Counted from the first letter of the stretch, positions 1 through 6,603 are shown. The stretch: DNA of 8,734 nt from Gammaproteobacteria bacterium (GCA_030430875.1 JAUIKI010000040.1:1-8734); one strand, 5' to 3'. The notes: generated from the sequence alone by a model not told the origin. Program-made: numbers and translations.

Positions 1-196
1 ACATGCCTCCAGCCATGCTTATTCCAAATGCATAGTTATCTTTATTCGACAACTCCTCAGTTGATCGCACATGCGCTATTAAACCCCACAAATAGCGCAA
101 GCTTAATATCATCAAAACCACAACGGATAAATTAACCATCAATATAAAAATAATATTCTCTGAAAAACTAATTTGTAAAAAATCTTGTATACGCAT
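1..196 (-). CDS. Small inner-membrane protein, DUF350 (YjfL)-like, N-terminal part only
   Basis: An open frame begins with ATG at 196-194 and runs off the left edge after 65 codons, so only the N-terminus is visible. Residues about 14-40 form one hydrophobic membrane segment, ending in RYLWGLI. It is followed by a charged stretch (RSTEELSNKDN) and then YAFGISMAGGM, the start of a second apolar segment. The pattern of a charged 'EL..KDN' turn followed by 'AFGIS.AGG' resembles DUF350 membrane proteins, whose function is poorly known. This match is from memory of the family, not from a search. The gene starts 16 bases after the psd stop and has a good ribosome binding site, so it is probably the third gene of the rhdA-psd operon. 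Another small membrane protein family is possible. Confidence 0.6.
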   Translation of the reverse strand, partial: MRIQDFLQISFSENIIFILMVNLSVVVLMILSLRYLWGLIAHVRSTEELSNKDNYAFGISMAGGM

Positions 197-201
197 ATTG
201 A

Positions 202-214
202 CTTACCTTACCTT
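202..214 (-). promoter_or_regulatory. Tandem Shine-Dalgarno-like repeat before the DUF350-like gene
   Basis: On the minus strand the psd stop codon TAA is the first part of a short tandem repeat, TAAGG TAAGG TAAG. The second AAGG (209-206) lies 9 bases before the ATG at 196. This supports that start and suggests translation is coupled to psd. Confidence 0.5.
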
Positions 215-1070
215 AAATTTTAATGCCAGCAACAACTTCACCCATTTTGATAGTTTGCATTGAAGCCAACTGTTTCTCCCATTGAATTTTATTTGATTCA
301 AAACATACAACGACTGTTGATCCTAACTGAAAGTGTCCAATTTCTTCACCTTTTTTGAAATCAAGCTGCAGGTGTTGATATGAGCAATCAATACGCTGAG
401 TTGATTGCTCAATATGATTTACTGATCCATGCCATTTCATCACAATTTGCCCAACAACCATTGCACCGACCATGATTACTGCCATATTACCAAACTCAGT
501 TTCAAAAAAAGCAATTACACGCTCATTACGCGAAAAAAGATTTGGAACTAAATTAGTCGTTGCTGCATTGACTGAAAATAACGACCCAGGAATGTATATC
601 ATTCTCTTTAAGCGACCACTAAAAGGCATGTGCACACGATGATAATCTTTCGGCGACAAATAAACTGTCAGAAAGTCACCATTTTGATACGATTTAGCTT
701 CATCAGCATCACCCAGAAATGTTTCAAGCGTATATTCATGCTGCTTTGCTTGAATAATCCGATCATCATTAATCAAACCTTTTTCGCTAATCACACCATC
801 TGCAGGTGAAACTATCGCAGTTTTCTCACTGGCTATAGGTCGTGCACCTGGCTTTAGTTCTCTGGTAAAAAAATCATTAAATGTCTTATATTGATCAGGT
901 TTTTCATAAACAGCTTCGGTTAAATCAACATGGTACTGCTTGATAAATCGTTTGATTAACGTGTTTTTCAATCGCGCTTCAGATTTCGCAAATCTTCCTA
1001 AAAACTTTGTCAGGCCATGTTGTGGCAACATATATTGTGACCACACAAAAGGATAATCAAATAATGCCAT
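213..1070 (-). CDS. psd: Phosphatidylserine decarboxylase proenzyme
   Basis: Converts phosphatidylserine to phosphatidylethanolamine at the inner membrane, the last step of PE synthesis. The 285-residue length matches bacterial Psd of the E. coli type. The self-cleavage motif LGST is at 249-252. The family cleaves between Gly250 and Ser251, and the serine becomes the pyruvoyl group of the small alpha chain. The partners of the autocatalytic triad are visible: Asp91 in SPADG and His147 in DYHRVHMP, in line with D90/H147/S254 of E. coli. The substrate-binding region GSLFSVN follows at 162-168. The start ATG is two bases after the rhdA stop (TAA TT ATG), with a weak GGAA ribosome site inside the end of rhdA, so the two genes are probably translationally coupled. 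The protein appears intact. Confidence 0.96.
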   Translation of the reverse strand: MALFDYPFVWSQYMLPQHGLTKFLGRFAKSEARLKNTLIKRFIKQYHVDLTEAVYEKPDQYKTFNDFFTRELKPGARPIASEKTAIVSPADGVISEKGLINDDRIIQAKQHEYTLETFLGDADEAKSYQNGDFLTVYLSPKDYHRVHMPFSGRLKRMIYIPGSLFSVNAATTNLVPNLFSRNERVIAFFETEFGNMAVIMVGAMVVGQIVMKWHGSVNHIEQSTQRIDCSYQHLQLDFKKGEEIGHFQLGSTVVVCFESNKIQWEKQLASMQTIKMGEVVAGIKI

Positions 1071-1072
1071 AA

Positions 1073-1894
1073 TTAGTTTTCCACTGGTGTTTCTGGGTGA
1101 TTACCCCAATCTGACCATGAACCTGGATACGCCTTCACGTTGGGAAAATCAAGATACCTCAAGACCATGTAGGTAAATCCAGAACGATGATGTGTTTGAC
1201 AATGAGTGATTATTTCTTTATCCGCTGTGACTCCCAATTCACATAATTCACTTTGCAAAATTTGCTTAGACTTAATACGGTAGTTATTTTGAGAATCCAT
1301 TGCCCTTGTCCATTCAAAATTTACAGCACCAGGAATATGTCCCGCTTTTCGCGCAAATACTTTTTTTCCGGAAAATTCTTCTGGCGAACGCGCGTCCCAA
1401 ATCATCACTCGCTCGTCATTAAGATGAGATAAAATATAATCACGATCAGCAACTGGTTGAGAATGAATCACAACCTGATAGTTAGATGGCTCAAGATGAT
1501 TGGTAGTTGATTCTGTTGGAAGCCCTGCTTTCAACCATGCGTGCAGCCCACCATTAACATATGCATAATTTTCATGGCCGATCACATCCAACAACCAAAT
1601 GAATCGACCAGCCCATCCACCGCCTTCATCATCATACACAATCACCAACCGATCATCTGAAAGCCCAATCCGCGAAAACAATTGATTTAAAGCTGCTTTA
1701 CTAGGCAATTCACCAACTGCTGGAGGCATTCCTAACATAATCTCTGCGGTTGAAACATGCACAGCACCTGGGATATGGTGCTGTGCATAAGTTGAATCCC
1801 GGCACAAATCAATTAATATCACATCATCTGAGTAATAATTAATTAAATCCTCTGGCTCAATCACTACTAACACATTCTTTTTTTCTATCTTCAT
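1073..1894 (-). CDS. rhdA: Tandem-domain rhodanese sulfurtransferase, RhdA type
   Basis: Transfers sulfur from thiosulfate or a related donor to an acceptor thiol or cyanide through a persulfide on the active-site cysteine; cytoplasmic. Numbered from ATG 1894 (273 residues), an inactive N-terminal rhodanese domain covers about 1-130 (HIPGAVHVS; VNGGLHAWLKAG). The catalytic domain follows (WDARSPEEFSG, AGHIPGAVNFEW), with Cys232 in HCQTHHRSGFTY. The loop CQTHHR is the unusual one described for Azotobacter vinelandii RhdA (Cys230), distinct from CRKGVT of bovine rhodanese and CGSGVT of mercaptopyruvate sulfurtransferases. The C-terminus AYPGSWSDWGNHPETPVE also fits that group. The frame stays open up to a GTG at 1978. 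The ATG at 1894 is preferred because it gives the RhdA family length and leaves room for a promoter, although neither start has a good ribosome site. The physiological sulfur donor cannot be read from sequence. Confidence 0.92.
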   Translation of the reverse strand: MKIEKKNVLVVIEPEDLINYYSDDVILIDLCRDSTYAQHHIPGAVHVSTAEIMLGMPPAVGELPSKAALNQLFSRIGLSDDRLVIVYDDEGGGWAGRFIWLLDVIGHENYAYVNGGLHAWLKAGLPTESTTNHLEPSNYQVVIHSQPVADRDYILSHLNDERVMIWDARSPEEFSGKKVFARKAGHIPGAVNFEWTRAMDSQNNYRIKSKQILQSELCELGVTADKEIITHCQTHHRSGFTYMVLRYLDFPNVKAYPGSWSDWGNHPETPVEN

Positions 1895-1928
1895 AATTCT
1901 AATACAGTTTTGGTGCTCTCTTACCCGA

Positions 1929-1957
1929 ATAATACCTTGCGAATAATCACTCAATAA
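1929..1957 (-). promoter_or_regulatory. Weak candidate promoter for rhdA-psd operon
   Basis: On the minus strand a -10-like TATTAT (1934-1929) lies 35 bases before the preferred rhdA ATG. A TTATTG sits 17 bases upstream of it, and TTGAGT overlaps at a 14-base spacing. The -35 is poor in either reading. The location fits a divergent promoter region, but the call rests mainly on the -10 hexamer. Confidence 0.25.
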
Positions 1958-1966
1958 CGGTATGAT
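1937..1966 (+). promoter_or_regulatory. Candidate sigma70 promoter for the PPK2 gene
   Basis: TTGCGA (1937-1942, 4 of 6 to the consensus -35) and TATGAT (1961-1966, 5 of 6 to the -10) are separated by 18 bases. Transcription would begin near 1973, giving a leader of about 30 bases before the TTG at 2003. It overlaps the divergent rhdA promoter candidate, so the two genes could compete for RNA polymerase. Confidence 0.5.
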
Positions 1967-2002
1967 TATCCGAATCACCCATTGTAATGGAAGTCAGTTT
2001 TC

Positions 2003-2887
2003 TTGTCAGTTATGTTTAATGCACCTCACTCACCCTACATCGTCCCGTTCGAGCAAGCCTTTGAAGTTTCCAAGGCAGCAACATCACCGCCTGAAACAGT
2101 TGCAGATAAGTCAAATCTCAAAAAAAAGCTTAATCAGCTAACCAATGAGTTAGACGATTTACAACGTATTTTATACTCACAAGATCATCACGCCGTTTTA
2201 CTGATTTTCCAAGCAATGGATGCAGCTGGCAAAGATAGTACCATAAGAGCCATAATGACTGGAGTCAATCCTGCTGGCTGTCAAGTTCATTCTTTTAAAA
2301 AACCATCCACTGAAGAAATTAGCCATGATTTTTTATGGCGCACTACAAATCGCTTACCTAGCCGAGGAATGATTGGCATTTTTAATCGAAGCTATTATGA
2401 AGAAGTCCTCACGGTACGTGTGCACCCTGAACTCCTCATTGGAGAAAGGCTACCTGATAAAATCAAGAAAAATATTTGGCAAGAGCGGCTTGAATCCATA
2501 GTTGATCATGAAAAACACCTTGCCAGAAATGGCTATGTTATCTTGAAATTTTGGTTAAACATCTCAAAAGAAGAGCAGCGCAATCGCTTCTTGGCTCGCA
2601 TTGACAACCCTAACAAACATTGGAAGTTTTCAACAGATGACATCAAAGCAAGATCATATTGGAACGATTACATGAAAGCCTATCAAAAAGCACTAAATGC
2701 CACCTCGAAATCTTGGGCACCCTGGTACGCAATTCCTGCTGACAACAAACCTTACATGCAAACCTGCATTGCTGAAATCATTGTGAAATCACTGAAAAAA
2801 CTGAAATTAGCCTACCCTGAATCAAACGACACTCAACACAAACATTTAGCAAATATGCGCAACTTGCTGGAAACTGATCCTTTTTAA
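2003..2887 (+). CDS. Polyphosphate kinase 2 family (polyphosphate:nucleotide phosphotransferase)
   Basis: Cytoplasmic enzyme that moves phosphate between polyphosphate and nucleotides. Counted from TTG 2003 (294 residues), the Walker A loop is MDAAGKDS at 72-79 with Lys77. The next conserved stretch is TGVNPAGCQVHSFKKPS (86-102), and Walker B is GIFNRSYYEE (125-134). The basic lid region is around HWKFSTDDIKARSYW (206-220). DAAGKDS and FNRSYYEE fit the single-domain group related to class III PPK2, whose characterised members phosphorylate AMP and ADP. Class I enzymes have AAGKGG and DRSWYN-type motifs instead. Direction and nucleotide preference cannot be decided here. The start is uncertain: the ribosome site TGGAAG (1988-1993) is 9 bases from TTG 2003 but 18 from the in-frame ATG at 2012. 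Either gives an intact protein. The stop lies 11 bases from the convergent pilin stop, with no evident terminator. Confidence 0.92.
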   Translation: MSVMFNAPHSPYIVPFEQAFEVSKAATSPPETVADKSNLKKKLNQLTNELDDLQRILYSQDHHAVLLIFQAMDAAGKDSTIRAIMTGVNPAGCQVHSFKKPSTEEISHDFLWRTTNRLPSRGMIGIFNRSYYEEVLTVRVHPELLIGERLPDKIKKNIWQERLESIVDHEKHLARNGYVILKFWLNISKEEQRNRFLARIDNPNKHWKFSTDDIKARSYWNDYMKAYQKALNATSKSWAPWYAIPADNKPYMQTCIAEIIVKSLKKLKLAYPESNDTQHKHLANMRNLLETDPF

Positions 2888-2898
2888 CAAAAAAACCC

Positions 2899-3345
2899 TC
2901 ACCAAGACTTACATTCTCCTCCTGAATCATCAAAATATTGATACCAGCAACGCTTACCTGAAGATTGATAAGTTAAGCGCCCATCCCCTACTTGCAATGC
3001 CTCAGGTTTAGCTATAATGGTGTACGTTTTTGAATCCGCTTTTATTGACAACCGATAGGTTGTCACCTTGGAATCAGAAGGAATATTTATTGGTAAAGTA
3101 AATAAATTATCTACCGCTTTTTCATAATTTCTAATAAACAACGTTTCGCGTTCTATCTTCGCAGCCACTTCAATTATTTCCGCATAAGCACTTAATCGAT
3201 TTTGTTTTTTCAGGTAACGTTGATAGTTAGGGTAAGCCAATAATAGCAGGAGTGAAATAATGACCAAAACTATCATCAACTCCAATAAACTAAACCCTGA
3301 TTTAATTGCAACATGTTTTCCTGCTCTCATGATAAACATCATCAT
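2899..3345 (-). CDS. PilE-like type IV minor pilin
   Basis: A small type IV pilin, last gene of the pilV-pilW-pilX block. From ATG 3345 it has 148 residues. A short basic leader ends in KSG, and the prepilin peptidase (PilD) site is G17|F18, with FSLLELMIVLVIIS following and Glu at mature position 5. The hydrophobic N-terminal helix continues to PNYQRYL. The core resembles PilE: R(60) A..E....A...ER in the long helix, and a C-terminal disulfide loop with cysteines in GKRCWYQ and GGECKSW. The ATG at 3345 overlaps the pilX stop as ATGA, typical of translational coupling. The frame continues upstream to a TTG at 3372, and a further ATG at 3330 is possible. It probably occupies a minor-pilin position near the pilus tip. 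FimU/GspH-type is less likely because of the PilE-like tail. Confidence 0.85.
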   Translation of the reverse strand: MMMFIMRAGKHVAIKSGFSLLELMIVLVIISLLLLLAYPNYQRYLKKQNRLSAYAEIIEVAAKIERETLFIRNYEKAVDNLFTLPINIPSDSKVTTYRLSIKADSKTYTIIAKPEALQVGDGRLTYQSSGKRCWYQYFDDSGGECKSW

Positions 3346-3938
3346 ATTAAATGATTGAAGCTTTGCAGCCAAATAATATTGGTCTCTTCAAGCATTTTCT
3401 CAGATATCACATTGTTCTCCACGAAGAATTTAAATTCTTCATTTGGAATCAACACTAAAAAATCCCACTGCACATAATATGTGGAATCACCTAAAAAATT
3501 ATCCGCAAAAAACAAACTCATAGCGACTCTGAAATCAAATTGAGTCATTCCTATTTTCTCAAATTCAGCAAAACTAAATTTCTCCTTAGAAATAGTTATA
3601 GATGCTTTTATAAATTGTGTATCACTCATTTTAATCTCCTCACAATTTTTCTTTTTTTGAAGAACAAATAATTGATTAAGGCATAAATCAAGCAATAGAT
3701 CTTTTTTAAGAATCAGCAAGTTTGATAGACCAACTTTCTCTTTATAATATATCTGCAATGCATCTTTTATTAAAAATCTCACTTGATTGACAAGATTTTT
3801 CTGCTGATTATTTTCGATAATCCTTTTATTTAAAATAAAGGTTTGCGATTGCATCAAAAATAAACCAGATAAAATTAGCAACACGAATAAAACCATTAAT
3901 AAAACCATTCCTTTATAACCATACATCAATGAAAACAT
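3342..3938 (-). CDS. pilX: PilX-like minor pilin (GspK-type position), divergent
   Basis: Called from position between pilW and a PilE-like gene, and from the N-terminus. A short leader MFSLMYGYKG is followed by a hydrophobic helix, MVLLMVLFVLLILSGLFLM. Cleavage is predicted at G10|M11. The fifth mature residue is Met15, not Glu. Lack of Glu5 is characteristic of the GspK/PilX group, which caps the tip of the initiating complex. The rest (198 residues in all) is rich in Lys, Asn, Ile and Phe, and I do not recognise its sequence. Two cysteines (86 and 99) could form a disulfide. The DNA is very AT-rich (15 of 60 bases are G or C in each of the stretches 3601-3660 and 3721-3780). The start is two bases after the pilW stop (TAG AG ATG). 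The identification is inference from synteny plus leader, moderate in strength. Confidence 0.75.
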   Translation of the reverse strand: MFSLMYGYKGMVLLMVLFVLLILSGLFLMQSQTFILNKRIIENNQQKNLVNQVRFLIKDALQIYYKEKVGLSNLLILKKDLLLDLCLNQLFVLQKKKNCEEIKMSDTQFIKASITISKEKFSFAEFEKIGMTQFDFRVAMSLFFADNFLGDSTYYVQWDFLVLIPNEEFKFFVENNVISEKMLEETNIIWLQSFNHLI

Positions 3939-3940
3939 CT

Positions 3941-4642
3941 CTATTTATTAACCAAAGGCACAGTCACAACAAACTGCTCGCGATGAAAGCCATCAACTGC
4001 ATACGCTGATAAAGACTGATTAATTCGCTTAAATTGATATGATGAAAGCAAGCCCAATTTCTCAGATGACTTGATAATGAAATCAAATTGAACGGCCAAA
4101 ACAACATCTTCATCATTGATTTTATTTGCAGAAATATATGCATCAACATATCCATCTTCATTGGTATCAACACCTAGTTGCATCAACATGTTTTCAACAC
4201 CATCAAGAATTACATGGCCATTACATCGAACCTCATTAAGATTTTTCTTATTCATCTCATAATGATTGGTAATTAATTTAGTTTTTTTTCCAAGACAATC
4301 ATGATCACTTGCACTATTCTCTTCATAAGTTACTTCAAAACTCACCTTCATTTCATCTGAAGGAAAAACAACCAAAGGATTTTTAATTATTTCTGTCGTT
4401 GAATATCCAGACAATTCAATTTCTTGACGCAGTAAACTTGTTAAAAAGGCAGCATCTTCATATAATTCGTTCACAACTCTTATCCATCGTGCTTGGGTTT
4501 TTGCTGTTATAATTAATTTACTACAAACCATTGCAATCAAAAGTGCTAACATCATAGCAAGCATGATTTCAATCAAGCTAAAACCCAACGAATTCAAGCA
4601 AATTATTTGTGGAGACGAGTTTCTACGCAATATTTCCCACAT
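3941..4642 (-). CDS. pilW: PilW-like minor pilin
   Basis: GspJ-type minor pilin of the tip priming complex. Leader of 20 residues ending in NSLG, then the prepilin site G20|F21 with FSLIEIMLAMMLALLIA and Glu25 at mature position 5. The helix continues into QEIELSGY, the usual PilW 'E...aGy' stretch. Cys116 and Cys140 are placed like the conserved PilW disulfide pair. They are followed by DGVENMLMQLGVDTNEDGYVDAY, where families often read 'gVe.l...yG.D'. DTNEDGYVD (159-167) has the spacing of a calcium-binding loop. The C-terminus HREQFVVTVPLVNK matches the usual 'R..f..tv.lrN' ending. The ATG lies 40 bases inside pilV; an AAGGAG ribosome site ends two bases before it, a short spacing. In-frame TTG codons downstream are alternatives. 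Confidence 0.88.
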   Translation of the reverse strand: MWEILRRNSSPQIICLNSLGFSLIEIMLAMMLALLIAMVCSKLIITAKTQARWIRVVNELYEDAAFLTSLLRQEIELSGYSTTEIIKNPLVVFPSDEMKVSFEVTYEENSASDHDCLGKKTKLITNHYEMNKKNLNEVRCNGHVILDGVENMLMQLGVDTNEDGYVDAYISANKINDEDVVLAVQFDFIIKSSEKLGLLSSYQFKRINQSLSAYAVDGFHREQFVVTVPLVNK

Positions 4643-5079
4643 ATCTCCTTCAATTCATTTGCATACCAACGTAACTGTATACAAATTAGTGAATTATTAT
4701 GGCACGATTGAACTTTAATTTTTGCATCAGGAAAACCAGACAATTGATGGGATAATTGCTGAATATCATTCATAGCCAATTGTTGCAGATCACAAAGATT
4801 TGACTTGCAATTCACCACCACATTCCCCTCTAAACCCCAAAATCCTTCATTCATATAAACCTGTTTCATCATAGGATTTAAAGAGATTCGTTGTTGCAAT
4901 TCAGCCGACCAAAAAGTTGCTTTTAAATAATATTGACTATCACGATATGATTGCAATAAATAAAGTTGTCCAGCGCTAAAGCTCACAACACCAAAACTTA
5001 ACACCATCATTCCCAGAAGAATTTCAATCAATGAAAATCCGATAGCTTTGCGAGTAAATTGGTTGTAATTAGCTTGCAT
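4603..5079 (-). CDS. pilV: PilV-like minor pilin
   Basis: GspI-type minor pilin and first gene of this block. The leader MQANYNQFTRKAIG is followed by G14|F15 with FSLIEILLGMMVLSFGVVSF and Glu19 at mature position 5. The helix ends in AGQLYLLQSYRDSQYY, where typical PilV has 'G..gLQ......n'. The C-terminal half carries conserved PilV features: a cysteine pair in NCKSNLC, then AMNDIQQLSHQLSGFPDAK (the usual 'D...W...l..lP'), and two more cysteines around QSCHNNSLICIQLRWY. A last pair (EICGKYC) follows, giving six cysteines in the exported part. The start ATG has only a weak AAGTGA site. No fimU/fimT-type gene precedes it, because the next gene upstream is the divergent metalloprotease. The last 40 bases overlap pilW. 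Confidence 0.88.
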   Translation of the reverse strand: MQANYNQFTRKAIGFSLIEILLGMMVLSFGVVSFSAGQLYLLQSYRDSQYYLKATFWSAELQQRISLNPMMKQVYMNEGFWGLEGNVVVNCKSNLCDLQQLAMNDIQQLSHQLSGFPDAKIKVQSCHNNSLICIQLRWYANELKEICGKYCVETRLHK

Positions 5080-5265
5080 GTGTCACTTATGATTATTTGC
5101 AACAATTCATATCAGCATAAATGAAAATGGGGAACAGTTAAGACGAAAAATATGTTTTTGAATGAAAGAAAATTCTGAAATTATTGTGGGAAATAGCCTC
5201 GATATTGCTATTTGGTGCTTAAATTTTCTTAAAAAAATATCAATACAAAAAGAGTGAAGACGATC
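5080..5265. other. Divergent intergenic region between pilV and metalloprotease gene
   Basis: This 186-base AT-rich stretch must hold the promoters of both pilV (minus) and the metalloprotease gene (plus). I see no convincing sigma70 pair on either strand and no sigma54 element (GG-N10-GC). A TTGGTG at 5212-5217 with AAATAT 17 bases on is the best plus-strand guess, and it is weak. A short inverted repeat TTCAT-N10-ATGAA at 5106-5125 could be an operator but is unremarkable in such AT-rich DNA. Confidence 0.5.
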
Positions 5266-6447
5266 ATGTATAAGAGTAACAAAATATTTCTGTGTGTTAT
5301 TTCAGCCCTTTGGCTGCTGACCTCGGCTGATGCGTATACTTTCAAATTCTGGAGCTGTTGGGGGAATCCCATTAAATGGCGTAATGCAGACATGCCTGTG
5401 CAATTCCGTGCTAGTGCAGTGAGTTTTCCTGAAGGACATACTTATTCAAAAGCCTTTGAAGTGACATTAGAGAGGTGGTATGACAATCCCAGTGCAGCAT
5501 ATTTCGAACCCAAGTTAATTTATAACGACAACTATGTCAGCATTGCAAACGGTGAAAGTGAAATTTGGTTTACTAAAATTAAAAAAACTAATGCTAATGC
5601 ATATAGCCGAATTTATTGTACACCCAACAAGCATTATATTTATGCCTCGGATATCCGATTTAATTCTGAATCTCTATCAGAGCTATACAGTGGTAATAAT
5701 AAAAATAAGTTGGCTATTTATAAATTTTGGGTTGGAGGTGAAACAAACTTCTTTCATTTTAGAGCGATAGCCGTGCACGAGCTCGGTCACGCGTTAGGTT
5801 TGGCACATGAGGATCGTTGGTATAATGTAATGGGAAGCACTCTGTTTTACCAAACCAATGGAGATTTGGCAAAAGCCTATGTCGACGAAGATGCCAGTGA
5901 TGGTACCGTGTTTTTGTATGGTGCTGTCAATGCGGCTATTTGGAATAACTTGATTGTGTCGCATTTTAAATACGGTGGAAGTTCAGTAGATACAGGAGAC
6001 GTTGCGGGCAACTATTCAACACACAGTTTTACAACAATCTATAATAATAACAAGCCATTTCTAGCAGATGAATATTCTGGTATAGAGACTAACTTCGATC
6101 ATCCGTTTTTTCCTTATATTTTAAAAAAAGGAAAAACTTATCAAGTTGAATTCACCTATAAAAATGCCCGCTTGAAAAATTTGACAGGTGTTGATATCGG
6201 GTTTTATCTATCAAAAGATGACAACATTACTCCATCAGATCAATTGATAAAAACGGGCAAGTTGAATTTGACTCGCAACGCACCAGAAACAGTGAAAACC
6301 AATATCTTTATTCCTTATTCATTACCTTTAGGTGATTACTATCTTGGTGTCATTATCGATCATAACAATAAAATTCCAGAAATTAATAAAAAAGATAATG
6401 CAACGTATTTACCCTTTAGAATTTATGTGCCGGTTGAAACTAATTAA
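5266..6447 (+). CDS. Secreted matrixin-type zinc metalloprotease with C-terminal CARDB-like domain
   Basis: Exported zinc endopeptidase of the metzincin type. From ATG 5266 it has 393 residues, with a Sec signal peptide (KSNK, then a hydrophobic core, cleavage near ADA|YTF). The zinc motif HELGHALGLAH is at 171-181, with Glu172 as the catalytic base and three histidine ligands. The Met-turn NVMGS has Met189. DEDASDGTVFLYG follows, like the closing 'dD..gi..lYG' of M10 matrixins. No long propeptide is present: catalytic-domain-like sequence (IKWRNADMPVQF) begins soon after the signal peptide. Residues about 275-388 look like a CARDB beta-sandwich (GVDIGFYLSKDD...SDQLI; LPLGDYYLGVIID; PEINKKDN). 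Two mature cysteines (31 and 118) may pair. GTG 5254 is an alternative start; GAAGA lies 5 bases before ATG 5266. It splits the pilin genes and is transcribed against them. Substrate unknown. Confidence 0.88.
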   Translation: MYKSNKIFLCVISALWLLTSADAYTFKFWSCWGNPIKWRNADMPVQFRASAVSFPEGHTYSKAFEVTLERWYDNPSAAYFEPKLIYNDNYVSIANGESEIWFTKIKKTNANAYSRIYCTPNKHYIYASDIRFNSESLSELYSGNNKNKLAIYKFWVGGETNFFHFRAIAVHELGHALGLAHEDRWYNVMGSTLFYQTNGDLAKAYVDEDASDGTVFLYGAVNAAIWNNLIVSHFKYGGSSVDTGDVAGNYSTHSFTTIYNNNKPFLADEYSGIETNFDHPFFPYILKKGKTYQVEFTYKNARLKNLTGVDIGFYLSKDDNITPSDQLIKTGKLNLTRNAPETVKTNIFIPYSLPLGDYYLGVIIDHNNKIPEINKKDNATYLPFRIYVPVETN

Positions 6448-6459
6448 TATAACAAATCT

Positions 6460-6477
6460 AGAGAAACCCATTTCTCT
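6460..6477 (+). terminator. Short perfect hairpin after the metalloprotease gene
   Basis: AGAGAAA and TTTCTCT form a perfect 7-base stem around CCCA, 12 bases after the stop. There is no run of T after it, so it is not a canonical intrinsic terminator. It may act as a 3' end stabiliser or a weak terminator. Confidence 0.35.
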
Positions 6478-6505
6478 GATAATAAACTTCAAGATTCAGT
6501 GGGTA

Positions 6506-6552
6506 TTCTCCCTCCAAAATAGGCCAATAAATAGATGCTTATTTTGGGAGAA
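6506..6552. repeat. Large inverted repeat in the convergent intergenic region
   Basis: The left arm TTCTCCC-TCC-AAAATA (6506-6521) pairs with TATTTTGGGAGAA (6540-6552). That makes 13 base pairs interrupted by a 3-base bulge (TCC), with an 18-base loop. It sits between two convergent genes and could fold in transcripts of either strand. No T-run follows on either side, so it is not a standard terminator. It might be a 3' end structure or a remnant of a small mobile repeat. Confidence 0.55.
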
Positions 6553-6576
6553 AGAAAAACGCTGTTTTAGTAGTAA

Positions 6577-6603
6577 CTCAGCAGATTAAAAGAGAATCCT
6601 GAG
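6577..6603 (-). terminator. Possible 3' end hairpin for the pilY1-pilY2-pilE transcript
   Basis: In the minus-strand transcript, CTCAG-GATT pairs with AATC-TG-CTGAG around CTCTTTT. This gives nine base pairs with a 2-base bulge, starting 29 bases after the pilE stop. A T-rich run (GCGTTTTTC) comes only about 17 bases later, so termination here is uncertain. Confidence 0.3.

Noticed and set aside
1895..1978. N-terminal extension of RhdA from GTG 1978
   Set aside because: The extra 28 residues do not resemble RhdA, would push the active Cys to 260 instead of about 230, and would leave almost no room for the divergent promoters. Ribosome sites do not settle it.
3964..4173. Minus-strand 69-codon frame inside pilW
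   Set aside because: Lies wholly within pilW in another frame; Met- and Leu-rich with no domain pattern.
5146..5159. AAAAA-TATG-TTTTT hairpin in the pilV upstream region
   Set aside because: Five A-T pairs only; expected by chance in such AT-rich DNA.
6332..6589. Possible small plus-strand gene of 85 codons after the protease gene
   Set aside because: It overlaps the end of the metalloprotease gene in another frame, has no clear ribosome site, and its sequence is a low-complexity mix of Ile, Lys and Asn typical of AT-rich shadow frames.
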